From: Molossus alvarezi
Lineage: Eukaryota; Chordata; Mammalia; Chiroptera; Molossidae
Assembly (NCBI GenBank): GCA_037176705.1
Contig: CM073885.1
Location: 93,186,501-93,250,500 of the forward strand
Reading direction: 5' to 3'
Length of the DNA: 64,000 nt
The notes under the pieces are model-generated. The model was not told the DNA's origin, ran no database searches, and was given only the letters and a program-made list of their open reading frames with translations. A program made the translations under genes and the position numbers. Of this stretch, positions 46,347-58,192 are shown in pieces. Each line of letters starts with the position of its first letter. Position 1 is the first letter of the stretch.

Positions 46347-49300
46347 TTATTTTAGAAAGTGTTACTTGTTCAAGTTTGGCAGAGAATTGAAGTAACTAAT
46401 AATACTGAGATTATTTTAAAGCAGGGGGAAAATGCAATCACTCTCAAGATTCACTGGCTCTGTCTTTGCCTAACAAAATCACAAAGTCAGAATATAATTG
46501 GAATCTCAAAGAAATATCAATAAACACACTTATGAAACAAATGTTTGTGTTGTTTGGGGGACTATTTAAGCACTGAGGCGGAGCAATGTCGAACCCGAAA
46601 GCTCTGTCCTTCTGAAGTTTACTTCTAGTTATCAAACATGAAATGTCAAACGTTTCGAATCTGGTGTTTGTGAAGTTGAGTGGGATAGTCTTTATTCAGT
46701 ACTCAGCTTTGTTCTGATACAAATTATGTGCAAGAAAAAAAAAAAAAACCTGAAAGAAAGAGATTATTTTACAAGAACTCTCCTGCTACCAGGATTTTTA
46801 ACTAGCAATATGGTTCTTTAGAATCTTCTAATTATAAGGTACAAAAGAAGAATTCAGAAGGCTAAGAGTATTATAGTATTGAAGAGAATATAATTCACAA
46901 AGATTACAGTTGCTAATATAATAATAGGAATTTTGAATTCATTCTATAGGATTGTTTAGAAAGTTTGGGCTGCTAACCATTGGAATTGGGTATGAGAGCC
47001 TGAAAAAATAGTGGTATATTTTGTTTGTTTGCTTGCTTGCTTTTTAAAAACAGAGAGCTACAAATTGAGCTTGATGGAATCTGTCCAACAAATCCTAATT
47101 GCAACTTGGTTTGCAGCAGTCCTATGATTTCAGACACAAATCATCAACTCTCAATGAGTTTAAGAGTTACTTGGAAATTCATGTAAAATAAATATCCTAT
47201 ATAGAACAACATAACACCTTGGATAATTAAGGGCTTACTGGAAGAATTTCAGGGAAGGAGAACAATTAATAGGTATTTTGCTAGTTAGGGAAGAACTAAA
47301 GGATAGGATGAACTAGGGACTAGTCTAGTTTATGTTGGGAAAAAAAAAAACAATCATGAAAACACTGCAGATAAGGATGGCATGATGAAGGAAGACACAT
47401 AATGAGACAAAGCACAACCTGCAGTGGCTGAGTGTGCAGACATTTCCAAAGTATGAGCTGAGAATACTTGACTCATGCTGTATCAGAATTTCTGTAACAT
47501 AATCCAAGTCAGCATATAGTTGCCTTCAAGGCTCATGTTTTTGTACTATTTTTCATTTAAGAATATAGATGTGGGGATACATATGGATGAATGAAATAAA
47601 ACATATTGTCTCAGTACTTTCTTCAATATTGATTGATCCTTTAAGTGGCTATATTTTGTCAAGAGTCTCATAATACAAGCATATAAATGAGTATATGGAA
47701 AACAGGAGCGTCTATGGGTTGAGAAAGTTTTATGAAACAGAGCTGAAACTCAGCTTCTTTGGCCTCCAAAGTGTATTCTCTTTTCAGATAGACAATGAGA
47801 TTTTGTAGAAATGGTGGTGGACAAGTTTCCCTATTTCTAAGGGGCGAGGGAGAGAAGGAGGAAGGGAGGGAGGGGAAGAAAGAAAGAGATGGGGGCTGAG
47901 AGAGATTGCAGACAAACATTTTTAGAAAGAATATCTTACCTATCAGAATTTTAAGACAGAACAAGATATTACTGAGGTAAATTGTCAACTCTTACATGTT
48001 TAAGAAAATGTTATTAAGTCCTGTTTCCAAAGCACTGACTGGAAACACTTGAAGTGAATTCTCTATGAACTCAACCCTTTCCAAAAGAAATCTATAAGGA
48101 TGTTAAAAATGGTTTCCCTGTTCAATAGTACAACATAGCTTTCTTGAATGCTAAAATACTGTGCACAGTAAGTTATACTAAATTAAACCAGCTTCAATTC
48201 TGTGGAATAGGGATTATCATCACAATTACTTGGAATATTAACAAAGGCAAGAAAGAAATGCCCCTGATGAGAGGTCTCTAAATCACTTAGCTTATCACTT
48301 CAGAGTTGTTAGCCACTGGATGAGCACATTTTGTTTCACTTATTGCTAAACTAAAATTTTAAAAAAAAAGATCTGGAGAGAAATCAGTTCCACCTGTCAT
48401 CAATAGTTTAAAAGGGCCATTACTAATACTCAGATAGGCACATATTTGATAAACTCGATCTTGAAATGCATTGCTCTGCTATCACGTTTTTCTCTTGCCT
48501 TGATCTAGAACTGAAATATTGAAAAACAAATGGAGCTCAGTATTTCTGCTGGGGGCTGCCCTTATTATAATATTCTACCACCACCCTCAAGCATTGCCTT
48601 TTGTTCAAAGTTAGTAAGATTCATTACTGACCATCCAAATTCCATATTGTTCAACTTCTTTGGAAACAACTGTAATTATTCAATAATTATGCTGTATTGA
48701 CTCAAATATTTGGACACCTATTGGACTGCTAAGTTGATTTTGCACTGATCGGCAGCAAGCAGGTAGATATTGTAAAATAATTCCAAATAAGAAATCATTG
48801 AAAGGAAATCTATAATTCTTACTACACCTTGCTACACAGTCACTGCACAGCTCACACTATGTAGGTCTTTAAGCACATCTGAACCTGCATGCAGACAGCA
48901 TGCTCTGTCAAGCTTTACTGAAACCTGCAGAGCACCATGGGATCCAGGCCATATCAGAGGCTCCACAGATCATTTCCTAATGCCACTTCAGAATACCACC
49001 CGGAGGCCACATTGTGAATATCAGACCCATCACAGAAAATGGTCGCTGCTCCAGCAGCACATGGCCCTGGCCAGTGCACTGGCACGCTGTTCAGTTACAC
49101 ACTATTATTGTGAGCTTCATTTGTTTTGAATTATCCCTTCTCAAAGTGATAGCTGATGTCTTCTTAAATAGAACCAACAATATTGGAGGATACTTTTTCT
49201 GAATTATAGAAATAAACTAATTGATTGTGTATTCAATTTTTCTATTTCTTTCAAAATCTTGCATCTGAATCTATGTTCATCTCATGGTAAAGTCCATTAA

Positions 49301-50419
49301 AAGAAAAATAAAGGTGGATCTTTCCTGGAGCTACAGGCAAGTTACCTTGAGAAGTTAGGAGACAAATCTACAAGAGAACGGTGTATTTAATGATTCACAT
49401 TGTAAAGCCTATTAAATTCCAAGTTAAGATCACAGTGTCCTCTTAATACAGGTACTTCAAAATCCTTGAACACCAACACCATAACTTTAAAACATCTTAA
49501 CACAAGACAAAGGTTTTAAAATAATCCTCCATGATCATCCCAATAATCTATGGTTTCCCTCTCACAGATTTAAGCATCTCTAAAAGAGGGCTATGTTCAA
49601 ATTGTTCTGGAATCTCATCACTTCTCAATATATTTAGTTCCTAGAATCTCATCATCTGCACTAAATGGGATTTCTTACTTTAATAGATATAATTTCAGTT
49701 CGTTCTCTTCAGCTCCAGTTCTCGTGGAAATGCCTACGACTTAACGAGCAGCTGATCTCTATTTCATATATTTAAACTTGATGTTTAACCTTTCCTTGGT
49801 CTTCTTTCCTAGTCTCAGCTATTATGAATGTCCAGATTGAGAGCTTGGGCCAGCGGATCTTTTTCCTATCTGTCCTTTGCCTTTTACAGCATGTCCTTGC
49901 CGGCTGTCCTCTTTTTAAATTTTGTTTTCCTCTGAAAGGGTTATTGCACTGATGGCTCTTGGCAGCTGCCGAGTGCTAAACCTGCATATAAAATCAATCT
50001 GTGGGCCAGAGCCACGAAACAGGGCCTACTCAAAATGATTTTTTTCCAGCTTTCTGGTTACTGTCATATTAGAGTTTTAGTGCAATGGGCAAGGACAGTA
50101 ATTCGCTTTGCTTTATGAGAAATCTTTATTTTTAAGGGCCACTGCTTGGTTGAATTCTTTCCATATCATCCTCTTGAATTTATGTCGCCCATATAGTAAT
50201 TCAAGATTCCCCTCTTACTCTAAGTGTTGTGGAGAAAAGACCAAGCCAGAGTTTTCTGCACCAAAATTTTTCATTAATGTATTAAAAGTTAATATGATAT
50301 TATGGCACACTCAATACTTTCCAATATCGTGAAAATATTACCAGAAGCCATTTCACAGTGTCTTCCTCTTGTATATTTTTTTACTTCATCTCAAGAATAA
50401 AAACTCTATTTCATTGCAA
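46347..50419. other. Repeat-poor DNA, no gene recognised
   Basis: About 4 kb without a supported gene or interspersed repeat. A purine-rich tract lies at 47838-47900. The 48850-49140 segment is more GC-balanced and complex than its surroundings, but the 62-residue frame within it (49014-49202) has no domain. CCCTGGCCAGTGCACTGGC at about 49064 resembles a SINE head only by chance. Confidence 0.45.
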
Positions 50420-50660
50420 AGACTATGGATTTTGGTGTCAACTCAACCTAGATTCACTTCCCAGCTCTCTGAAGAAAAACAGGAATGTCTTGGTCCAATT
50501 ACTTATGCAATATTTAAACCTCATTATATTTATATATAAAATATAATGATAGTTTCTACCTTAGGAAGTGAAGATTAAAAATGTAAATTAATCATACATA
50601 TATAATACAGCTAGCACAATACCTGACACAAAGGAAGCTCTCAAAATATGTCATTACATC
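50420..50660 (+). mobile_element. MIR SINE, sense, diverged
   Basis: GACTATGGATTTTGGTGTCA, AACCTAGATTCACTTCCCAG, GGTCCAATTACTTATGCAAT and AGCTAGCACAATACCTGACA follow the MIR order, with an AT-rich expansion in the middle. Confidence 0.65.
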
Positions 50661-50859
50661 TGTGATTAATTATAATAATTGATACATTGTTGTTTACTAG
50701 TATGAGGAAGTAGCCTGAAAAACTCACCCCATTGCAATCAGCTGCTCTTCTAAACAACAGAAATTTAAAACGTATGGAATTCCCAGGATAGTTAAAGCAA
50801 TTTAAATAATGAGAAGAGACAATTTTATAAAATGTAACTCCTCCAAAAGTGTATTGTTA

Positions 50860-51300
50860 CTCTAATCTTTACTGTTTATGCCAAACTTAGTGGCATAAAA
50901 CAACCACCATTCCATTATGATTACAAAATCCATAGGTCAGACATCTGCAAAGGTATAGTAGGATTGACTCTTTTTGCTTTTCAAGCTTTGGCAACTCAGC
51001 TGAAAAGATTCAAATGGTGGGAGGCTATAACAGCTCTCTGGAGGCACTGCTTCTAAGATGCCCTTTTCATTCATAAGTGTGGCTGAATTGGGACTTTTGA
51101 CCAGTGCACTGAAACATGGCTCTCCACGAGGTTTGGACTCCTTACGGCAAGGTGGTTGGGTTATGACAGAGAACCACTGTGGAGCAAGTGTTTCAAGAGA
51201 ACCAAATGGAAGCTGCATTACCTTTTTTGATCCAGTCTTGAAGTCAATAGTGATCACTTAGTTGTACTCTCTTGGGTCAGAGTCGACAGAAGCCTTTCCA
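50860..51300 (+). mobile_element. MaLR-like LTR, old
   Basis: Begins around TGCCAAACTTAGTGGCATAA and AACAACCACCATTCCATTAT ('aacttagtggcttaaaacaacaaccatttatt'). It continues through AGACATCTGCAAAGGTATAG and ends near AAATGGAAGCTGCATTACC and TTTTTTGATCCAGTCTTGAAG ('gcggaagctgcatggccttttatgacctagcct'). Two overlapping frames of 67 and 106 residues lie on opposite strands here and are not genes. Confidence 0.65.
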
Positions 51301-51391
51301 ATTCAACGGAAGGAGACATAGATTCCATTTTTTTTTTTTGCAAGAAGAGCTAAAGGATTTTGAATCCCATTTTAATGTACTATATTTTTTC

Positions 51392-51600
51392 TTGTCCAGT
51401 GTGACTCAGTTGGTTGGAATGTCATTCAGTACACTGAAAGGTTGTGGGTTTGATCCCTATTGGGCTGTGTACAGTATGCAACCAATCAATGTTTCTGTCT
51501 CACATCTATGTTTCTTTCTCTCTCTCCCTTCTTCTCTCTCCCTTCTTCTCTCTCTAAAATCAATAAAAACGTATCCTCAGTTGAGAATTTAAAATACATG
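51392..51600 (+). mobile_element. VES-type SINE, class 3, shortened head
   Basis: Sense copy starting TTGTCCAGTGTGACTCAGTTG. The usual pair of GGTTTGAT blocks is reduced to one (GTGGGTTTGATCCC), so the segment between the two blocks is deleted, probably by recombination between them. The body continues ACCAATCAATGTTTCTGTC and ends AAAATCAATAAAAACGTATC followed by CTCAGTTGAGAAT. I could not find a clear target duplication. Confidence 0.88.
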
Positions 51601-52349
51601 TTAACATATATATGTGTGTGTGTGTGAATATAGATTACATTTTTTTTGCATAAACTATCCTCACTTGGAGCATTCCTTCTTTGTATGTTACCTCTCCCTT
51701 AATTATTCAGAATTATTTAGCACTCATTATACATTGCTTTCTGGTTATTCTTAAGTTGATTAACCCTGCAAGTATTATGAAGAAAATTGTAAACTCGAGG
51801 ATACAAAATCATATATTCCTTTCATTTGTGTCTTCAAATAATTTCCAGTGTGGGACTCTTCTTGTACTTTATTAATTCATTCAATAAGCTTAAATATTTA
51901 GCAGTATCTTAAAACAAACATGCATGTGCACTGGCATCGGTGGTTAACAATTCTGACAATGAGTACGAACTTCAGAAATTAGAAAATGTGTGACAGATAC
52001 CAAAGCACATTTCAAGGCAGAACAACTAAACCAAGACATCCCTGACAAAGATTAAAAATGAGAAAATAATTATCTTTTTATTTAACAAGCCAGGAATCCC
52101 TACTTCATAAATGAATTATAGTGTTCATCAATTTCAGACTCAGAAAAAGTCTGTTCCTATCAGATATGTAAAATGAATGCAGACTCCAAATACCAGAGAG
52201 CTGGAATCTATCATCCACCTTGAGAGAAAATATTTCCCCTGTATTTGATTTGAGATACTTATGGTTGATTTGAGGTACTAAAGCATCAAAAAAATTGTCT
52301 TTGTATTTTTAAAATAGTCTGTCATGCTAAATTTGGAGAAGGCAATATT
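51601..52349. other. Unassigned DNA
   Basis: A short (GT)n run lies at about 51612-51625. No gene or interspersed repeat was recognised. Confidence 0.5.
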
Positions 52350-52612
52350 TTGTTAAAACAGTTCATTCTTTTACTTTTCATTCAAAAATTATCTCTTGGA
52401 AACCTATTTCCTACAACCCCAGAGGCTATGAATAGAAATATACATGGGACACAAGTCTTGCCCACCTAAAGAGTATCTTATAGTTGCAAAGATAAATAAG
52501 TAAGCTATAATAAATATTAAATGCAATAAGTGTTGTGAGAGATGAATGTTCAAGGTTCTGTTGGCACATACCTTGGACATAAAGAAATAAGCAAGTGAAT
52601 TGTATTAGATAC
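52350..52612 (-). mobile_element. Possible L2 fragment
   Basis: TTCATTCAAAAATTATCTC near the left and ACAAGTCTTGCCCACCTAAAG, AAAGATAAATAAGTAAGCTAT, AATGCAATAAGTGTTGTGAG further right resemble antisense L2 order. Weak. Confidence 0.4.
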
Positions 52613-52617
52613 TATGG

Positions 52618-52999
52618 TGTGTTGTACAGATTTCCTGCCAGCACTGCAGGAGTTCACTTAGGGTGTACTACTTCCTTCAGCAAGGGGCACTGTTGTTAGA
52701 CAACACTCCGCCATCAAGATGTTTTAGGAATTACATCACGGAAGAGACATCTGGCCTGAGAGCACAGCCCCTTCCCAGGGCAGCCAATAGTCAATGACTG
52801 GCCCAATTCTAAAGAGCCAACTGGCTTTAGAGCTCCCCTTAAGGTCAGCTGAGATCTTTATTGGAGATGTTTCTCTCTACTCAATTGCACCTCTTCCTGT
52901 TCTTTCCACAGGTGTTAATTCCAAGAGTACTCCCTAACAAAATTCTGTGTGCTAACCTTTATCTCTGAGTCTACTTCCCAGGAAACCCAACATGCAACA
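52618..52999 (+). mobile_element. Solo LTR, ERVL-like
   Basis: LTR structure with TG start and CA end. It contains TACATCACGGAAGAGACATC, TGGCCTGAGAGCACAGCCCC, TTCTAAAGAGCCAACTGGC, GGAGATGTTTCTCTCTACTC, TGTTAATTCCAAGAGTACTC, CCTAACAAA (degenerate polyadenylation signal) and GAGTCTACTTCCCAGGAAAC. I recall it as an ERVL/MLT2-style LTR, but the subfamily is uncertain. No internal retroviral genes are attached. Confidence 0.65.
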
Positions 53000-54531
53000 G
53001 TCAGGCATTAAATGGGAAAAAGGATCTTGTCAATCTAACAAGAGGTATTACAGAAAGTCATTTCAAACTATCCTATACATCACTGCCATATTATTATTTA
53101 TGAGCCACAGAAGTTATCTTCTCAAAAAATTTAAGTTTCAAAGTAGGTAAGTCCTATACCCACCTCCTCCCACCACCACTTGAAAATTACAACTAAACTA
53201 CAGAAGAGCCGTCATTGACAAACGCCCAAGGTCTAGCTGAGCAAAAGTCCTATGACTAAGAATATACAAAAGAAGCCACCTCAAGACTAATAGGGATATG
53301 GATATAGAATGGGGAAGGTTTCCTACAAGTGTGTGGCATTTAAAAATTTAAAGTAATAGCTTTGCTGTGGTGGTCCCATCTGAGGAGTGAGGGGTCTCAG
53401 CCCTCACCAAGCTCCCCATCCTTGGGTTCCAAGGCCAGGAAGAGAAGACACCATAACTTCTAACTGTGAAAAACAGCAGGGATTATGGCTGAATGAGACA
53501 GAGGGCACTAGAGTCCCGGGCATTCTTCTTAAAGGGCCCACACATGGACTTACTTGGACTCATTCACTGAACTGGGGCAGCAGCTCAAAAGGCACCAGGG
53601 ACATTTGGGGAAAAGTTGAATTATCTGGATTCAGGGCAGAGGCTGGAGGGGCAACTTCTCCGAGACATAAGTGTGGCAATAGCCCTGTTCCTTTGCTAAG
53701 CCCTCACCCTGCAGGCATAGGTGGCACCATTTCTGGGTTTCCATCAATCTGGCTAATACCATTTGCCCTACCATGGTGATGCCCTCAGACTCCCAGGCCA
53801 CCCAAATTTGGTCCCATGCAAGTTGCTTCCAGTGGCTTTCCATACCAACAGACGGTCTTGGCTCATGCTTGGAACTTTCCTGAATTCTCTCAAAGGTTAC
53901 AAATCCCAAACAAGCAACATCTGGCCTCAGCATACCCTGTGCCTCTTGTTAAGTGGCCAAAGGTCCAGCACTAGCAGAAGCTGGCTTTGGCTCACGACCC
54001 AGCTTCTCCCTGGCACCTCCAAGTAGCAGCCATCTGCACACTGTTTTGCAGCTCAAACTGGTGGCTGTGGGTAGGGCGCAGGTGGTGGCTTGACCTCCTG
54101 AGAGGCCCAAGAGTCAGCATACCTTATGGAGAGCTTCAGACATACTGGAGCATCATCTTACCACCTTTATAAGCATCATACTCAACAATAAGACTTGTGG
54201 GACACTACGGTCCCACTGAAGTGAGTCCTACTTCAGGAGTTTGGCCCCTGCATTACAGCTCTTATGCTGCAGTCTTGGGCAATCCTCACAGTGAATTGGC
54301 CTAGGGATCAGTCTCTCCCAATGACATGACAATAGCAAGCAAGGCTCAACTGCAACAGGAGGGTGTACACAACCCATATGGTGGACACAGCTGGAGCACC
54401 CAGCTTGGGTGACCAGGAAGCTGTGCCACTAGGCTCTACAGGACACCTACTACATAAAGCCACTCAATCAAGACTGGGAGATGCAGCAGCTCTACCTAAT
54501 ACATAGAAAGAAACACAGAGAAGCAGCCAAA

Positions 54532-55714
54532 ATGAGGATACAAAGAAACATGTTCCAAATGAAAAAGCAGAACACAACTCCAGAAAAAAGAACTAAACAA
54601 AATGGCAACAAGCAATTTACCAGATGCAGAGTTCAAAACATTGGTTATGAGGATGCTCAATAAACTTTTGGGAAGAGCAGATGAACTCAGTAAGAACGTC
54701 AACAAAAAGATAGGAAACATAAAAATAGAGATTAAAAATGTAAAAAGGAAACAGTCAGAAATAAAGAATACAATAATTGAAGTGAAGAATGCTTTACAGC
54801 CCTGGCCGGTTTTGCTCAGTGGTTAGAGCATCGGCCTGCGGTCCAGAGAGACCCGGGTTTGGTTACCACTAAGGGCATGTACCTCGGTTGCAGTTTGTCT
54901 CCGGCCCTGGTTGGGTCGTGTGGGTGGCAACCACTCGATGTGTCCCTTTCACGTTGATGTTTCTCTCTCTTTCTCTCTCTCCCACTCTATCTGAACAAAA
55001 ATATGGAAAAATGTCCTTGGGGGTGAGGATTAAAAAAAAAAAAAAGAATACATTACATGGAAACAATAGTAGACTAAATAAACAGGGGAAGAATCAGTGA
55101 TTTAGAAGATAAGATAGGGCAAAGTATCCAATTAGAATACCAAAAAGAAAATAGATTAAAAAAAATAAGTATTGTTTAATGGGCTTATGGGACAACATCA
55201 AGTATGCCAACATTCATATCATAGAAGCACCAGAAGGAGAAGAGAGAGAGCAAGGATATGAAAAACTATTTAAAGAAATCACGATAGAAAATGTCTCTAA
55301 ACTGGCAAGAGAAATAGACACAGAAGCTCAGGATATCCCAAACAAGATAAACCTAAAGAGACCCACACCAAGACATATCATAATTAAAACACCAAAGTTT
55401 AAAGACAAAGAGATAATCTTAAGAAAAGCAAGAGAAAAGCAGTGAATTCCCAAAAGAAAGTTCCCATAACACTGTCAGCTAATTTCTCAACAGAAACTTT
55501 GCAGACCAAAAGGGATCAGCACAAAATATTCAAAGTGATTAAAAGCAAGGGTCTACAACCAAGATTACTGTAGCCACCAAAGCTATCATTTAGAATCAAA
55601 AGACAGATAAAGCACTTCCCAGATAAGAAAAAGCTAAAGGAGTTCATCACCACCAAATCAGTATTATCAGAAATGATAAAGGAACTTCTTGAAGGAGAAG
55701 GAGAAAAAAGATAA
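54532..55714 (+). pseudogene. HAL1 ORF1 pseudogene (L1 ORF1p-like RNA-binding protein)
   Basis: The protein would be the RNA-binding nucleic-acid chaperone that packages LINE RNA in the cytoplasm. The frame opens with MRIQRNMFQMKKQN. It continues in broken pieces through a lysine/glutamate-rich coiled-coil-type segment (SKNVNKKIGNIKIEIKN in another frame). After the SINE at 54799-55043 and an internal gap, the frame at 55179-55445 carries NIHIIEAPEGEE and RPTPRHIIIKTPKFKDKE, matching the L1 ORF1p RRM and C-terminal domain. The last segment ends KELLEGEGEKR and a TAA at 55712-55714. Several frameshifts, stops (for example near 55143-55165) and the SINE make it noncoding. Confidence 0.85.
54785..55057 (+). 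mobile_element. VES-type SINE inserted in HAL1 ORF1
   Basis: Sense class 1 copy at 54799-55043, head GCCCTGGCCGGTTTTGCTCA, anticodon region GGCCTGCGGTCC. The duplication AAGAATGCTTTACA (54785-54798) matches AAGAATACATTACA (55044-55057) with two mismatches. The 3' end reads GTCCTTGGGGGTGAGGAT and a long A run. Confidence 0.95.
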
Positions 55715-55730
55715 AAAAGATAAATGAGAG

Positions 55731-55920
55731 CACTGGCCCCAGTGTGGTTCAGGTGGTCAGAGAATTGTCCCATGTATTGAAGGGTCATGGGTTTGATTCC
55801 TGGTCAGGACACATACCCAGGTTGCAGGTTCCTATCACAGTTGGGTGACATGCAGGAGGCAATCGATTGAGGTTTCTCTCTCCCTCTCACTCTGTCTCCC
55901 AGGTAAGGATTAAAATATAT
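55731..55920 (+). mobile_element. VES-type SINE, class 3, inserted in HAL1
   Basis: Sense copy starting GCACTGGCCCCAGTGTGGTTC. B-box region ATGGGTTTGATTCCTGG. The CT-rich body is shortened (TTTCTCTCTCCCTCTCACTC) and it ends CCAGGTAAGGATTAAAAT. No convincing target duplication was seen. It lies just after the HAL1 ORF1 stop. Confidence 0.9.
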
Positions 55921-55936
55921 ATTCCCTTACTCAATG

Positions 55937-56000
55937 TATGCATGTATATGTGTGTGTATGTATGTGTGTGTATATGGGGGGTGTATGTGTGTGTATATGA
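55937..56000. repeat. TATG/TG-rich microsatellite
   Basis: Mixed (TG)n and (TATG)n run with a GGGGGG interruption, adjoining the tail of the SINE at 55731-55920 and probably grown from it. Confidence 0.85.
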
Positions 56001-56959
56001 ATTATAAAATTACAATAACTACATATCTATGAACAATTACTTTAAATTTAAATGAATTAACCATTCGAATCAAAGATATAGGGTGGTTGAATGGATAAGA
56101 AAACAAGACACTTATATAAGCTGTCTCAAGAGACTCTCTTTAAATTGCAAGACACACAGAGACTGAAAGTAAAGACATGAAAAAAAAATACTTTATTAAA
56201 ATAGAAACGAGAAAAAACTGGAATAGCAATACTTATACCAGAAAAAATAGACTTTAAAACAAAGGCTAAAATAAGACACAAAGAAGGATCCAGCAACTCC
56301 ACTTCTGAGTATTTATCCAAGGAAACCCAAAATCAAAAAGATATATGTGTCCATATGTTCATTGCAGTATTATTTACAATAGAAAAAATATGGAAGCAAT
56401 CTAAATGACTATCAATAGATAAATGGATAAAGAAAAAGCAGTGCATACATACAATGAAATATGACTCAGCCATAAAAAAGAATGAAATCTTTCTATCTGA
56501 AACAACATGGATGGACCTAGAGGGTATTGTGCTGAGTGAAATAAATCAGAAGAGAAAGACAAATGCCATATAATTTCAGTGATATGTGGAACCTAAAACA
56601 CAAAATAAATGAACAAGCAGAGCAGAAACAGATTTATAGATACAGAGAACATTTTGAAGGTTGCCAGATGGAGGTGGATTGGGGGGATGAGAAAGTGAAG
56701 GGATTAAGGAGTAAAAATGGTAGTTACAGAATGGTCATGGGGATGTAAACTACAGCATTGGGAATACAGTCAATAATATGGTAATATCTTATGGTGCCAG
56801 ATGGGTACTTGATTTATCAGGGTAACCAAGTTATAAGTTATATAAATCACTGGGTTGTACACCTGAAACTAATATAATATTATATGTCAACTATAATTGA
56901 AAAATAAAAAATCATTAAAAAGTTTTCACTTACCTAATGAATAAGTTTTAAATTACTCA

Positions 56960-57180
56960 ATGTAGCATTTAAAATTCTTTATTATCTGATACTGAACTTA
57001 TGTCTTCATTTCCCATTCTTTCCATTAATTATTCAACTGAACATTCTGAATACTGCAACTACTGAATTTTATCCCACCTCACGCATTTGCTCATACAGTT
57101 CCTTTGCCTGACATGGCCACATGGCCAAGTTCTTCCCATACTCCTACCAGTTTATATGGTAGTTATTTGAAAACACAATT
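56960..57180 (+). mobile_element. Possible L2 fragment
   Basis: CACCTCACGCATTTGCTCAT and ACAGTTCCTTTGCCTGACAT recall the L2 sense segment ('tgctgttccctctgcctgga'). Only weak support. Confidence 0.4.
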
Positions 57181-58189
57181 ATTTCCTTCTTTAAAAACTA
57201 AATGATACACAGTAAATATCACAAAGATATAAAGATGAAAGGACAGGTCAGAGGGAGAGAAATGGGAGAAGAGAAGGGTAAGGAGATTGAGGGAAGAAGA
57301 AAAAGGAGAGAGAACAGGGATAGAGAAATAAAGACCAGAGGATGAACAGCAGAAAAGAAGGGTAGCACTTCATCTTTCAAAGGGGCAGATTGGAAAAAAA
57401 AAAACCAAAAAAAAAAACTCAGGATAATCTACTTAAAAAAAAAAAAAGAATATCAGTAACATTTTATGGCAGCTCTACTAAAGTTAAATAATAAAGACCA
57501 TTATCACTTTGTACTTTGGCCAAGACAGAAATGAAATGGCAAGCTATAGAAGTGAACTTTGAAATACATGCCTATTAATTAATATACTTTTGTCCTTGAA
57601 GGTGAGATTGTACTCAATAACCATTTTACTTCCTCTTGAGCTATTTCAAGCAATATTACAGGACTCGGTGTTGCTCATTAAGGAATTTAGGAAGAGGAGC
57701 AAAGGGTTTAAAGAAAGATTACTTTATGTGCAGTAGAGACTTAGAACCATAGCCAGCAAAAGATGTTCAGCAGACCCAGACGAAATGCATCTTCCCTATG
57801 CATGCTCCATACCCTAGTCACCAACATGTCAATCTTTGTCATGTCTGAATTCTTCTAGGAGCAGCACTGCGAAAGGCAAATGGAAATTTTAATTTCAAAT
57901 ATTCCCAGTTTTAATTTGGAGATAATTTATTGTAAAATCAGCACACATTTAGTTTGGGTGCTGATGGATCTTTTAACTTTCTAGTCATGTTCCCAGGAAA
58001 AGCAGAGCCCTAGTAGTTGCCCACTCAGATACAGAATCCCTGGCTGCAGGCTGCTCTAACTGTGCCTCTGTCAGAATTTGTAGACCCTGAGACAGAAATC
58101 CTCCTTGTCACCAAGTTGAACTCTGGCCGGGTATAACCCTGTTGTAAGCACTTCAGACAGAGCCACTGTTTACAAAGTTAAAAAATATA
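57181..58189. other. Unassigned DNA with purine-rich and poly(A) tracts
   Basis: A strongly purine-rich tract lies at about 57235-57370 and A runs at about 57393-57416 and 57436-57446. No gene was recognised. The part at 57985-58190 immediately precedes the L1 and could still belong to its 5' end. Confidence 0.45.
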
Positions 58190-58192
58190 CAT

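Larger units (their letters stand above)
53150..56912 (+). mobile_element. HAL1 (half-L1) element, near full length, interrupted by two SINEs
   Basis: Nonautonomous LINE related to L1 that carries ORF1 but little of ORF2. The 5' region (about 53150-54480) shows CAAGGTCTAGCTGAGCAAAA, CTGAGGAGTGAGGGGTCTCA, ATTCTTCTTAAAGGGCCC and TGCAACAGGAGGGTGTACAC. ORF1 remnants follow (54532-55714). Then comes a short piece of ORF2 endonuclease (about 56040-56287, GGTGGTTGAATGGATAAGAA). At about 56287 this jumps directly to the L1-type 3' end (CCAGCAACTCCACTTCTGAG). The element ends with TGTACACCTGAAACTAATAT and an A-rich tail. VES copies at 54799 and 55731 were added later. No clear target duplication was found. 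Confidence 0.88.

Noticed and set aside
49060..49080. CCCTGGCCAGTGCACTGGC as an additional SINE head
   Set aside because: No GGCTCAGTGG follows and there is no SINE body. Chance similarity.
57235..57370. Purine-rich tract as a coding segment or SINE GA tract
   Set aside because: No SINE head, body or target duplication nearby, and the frames are short. Treated as low-complexity DNA.
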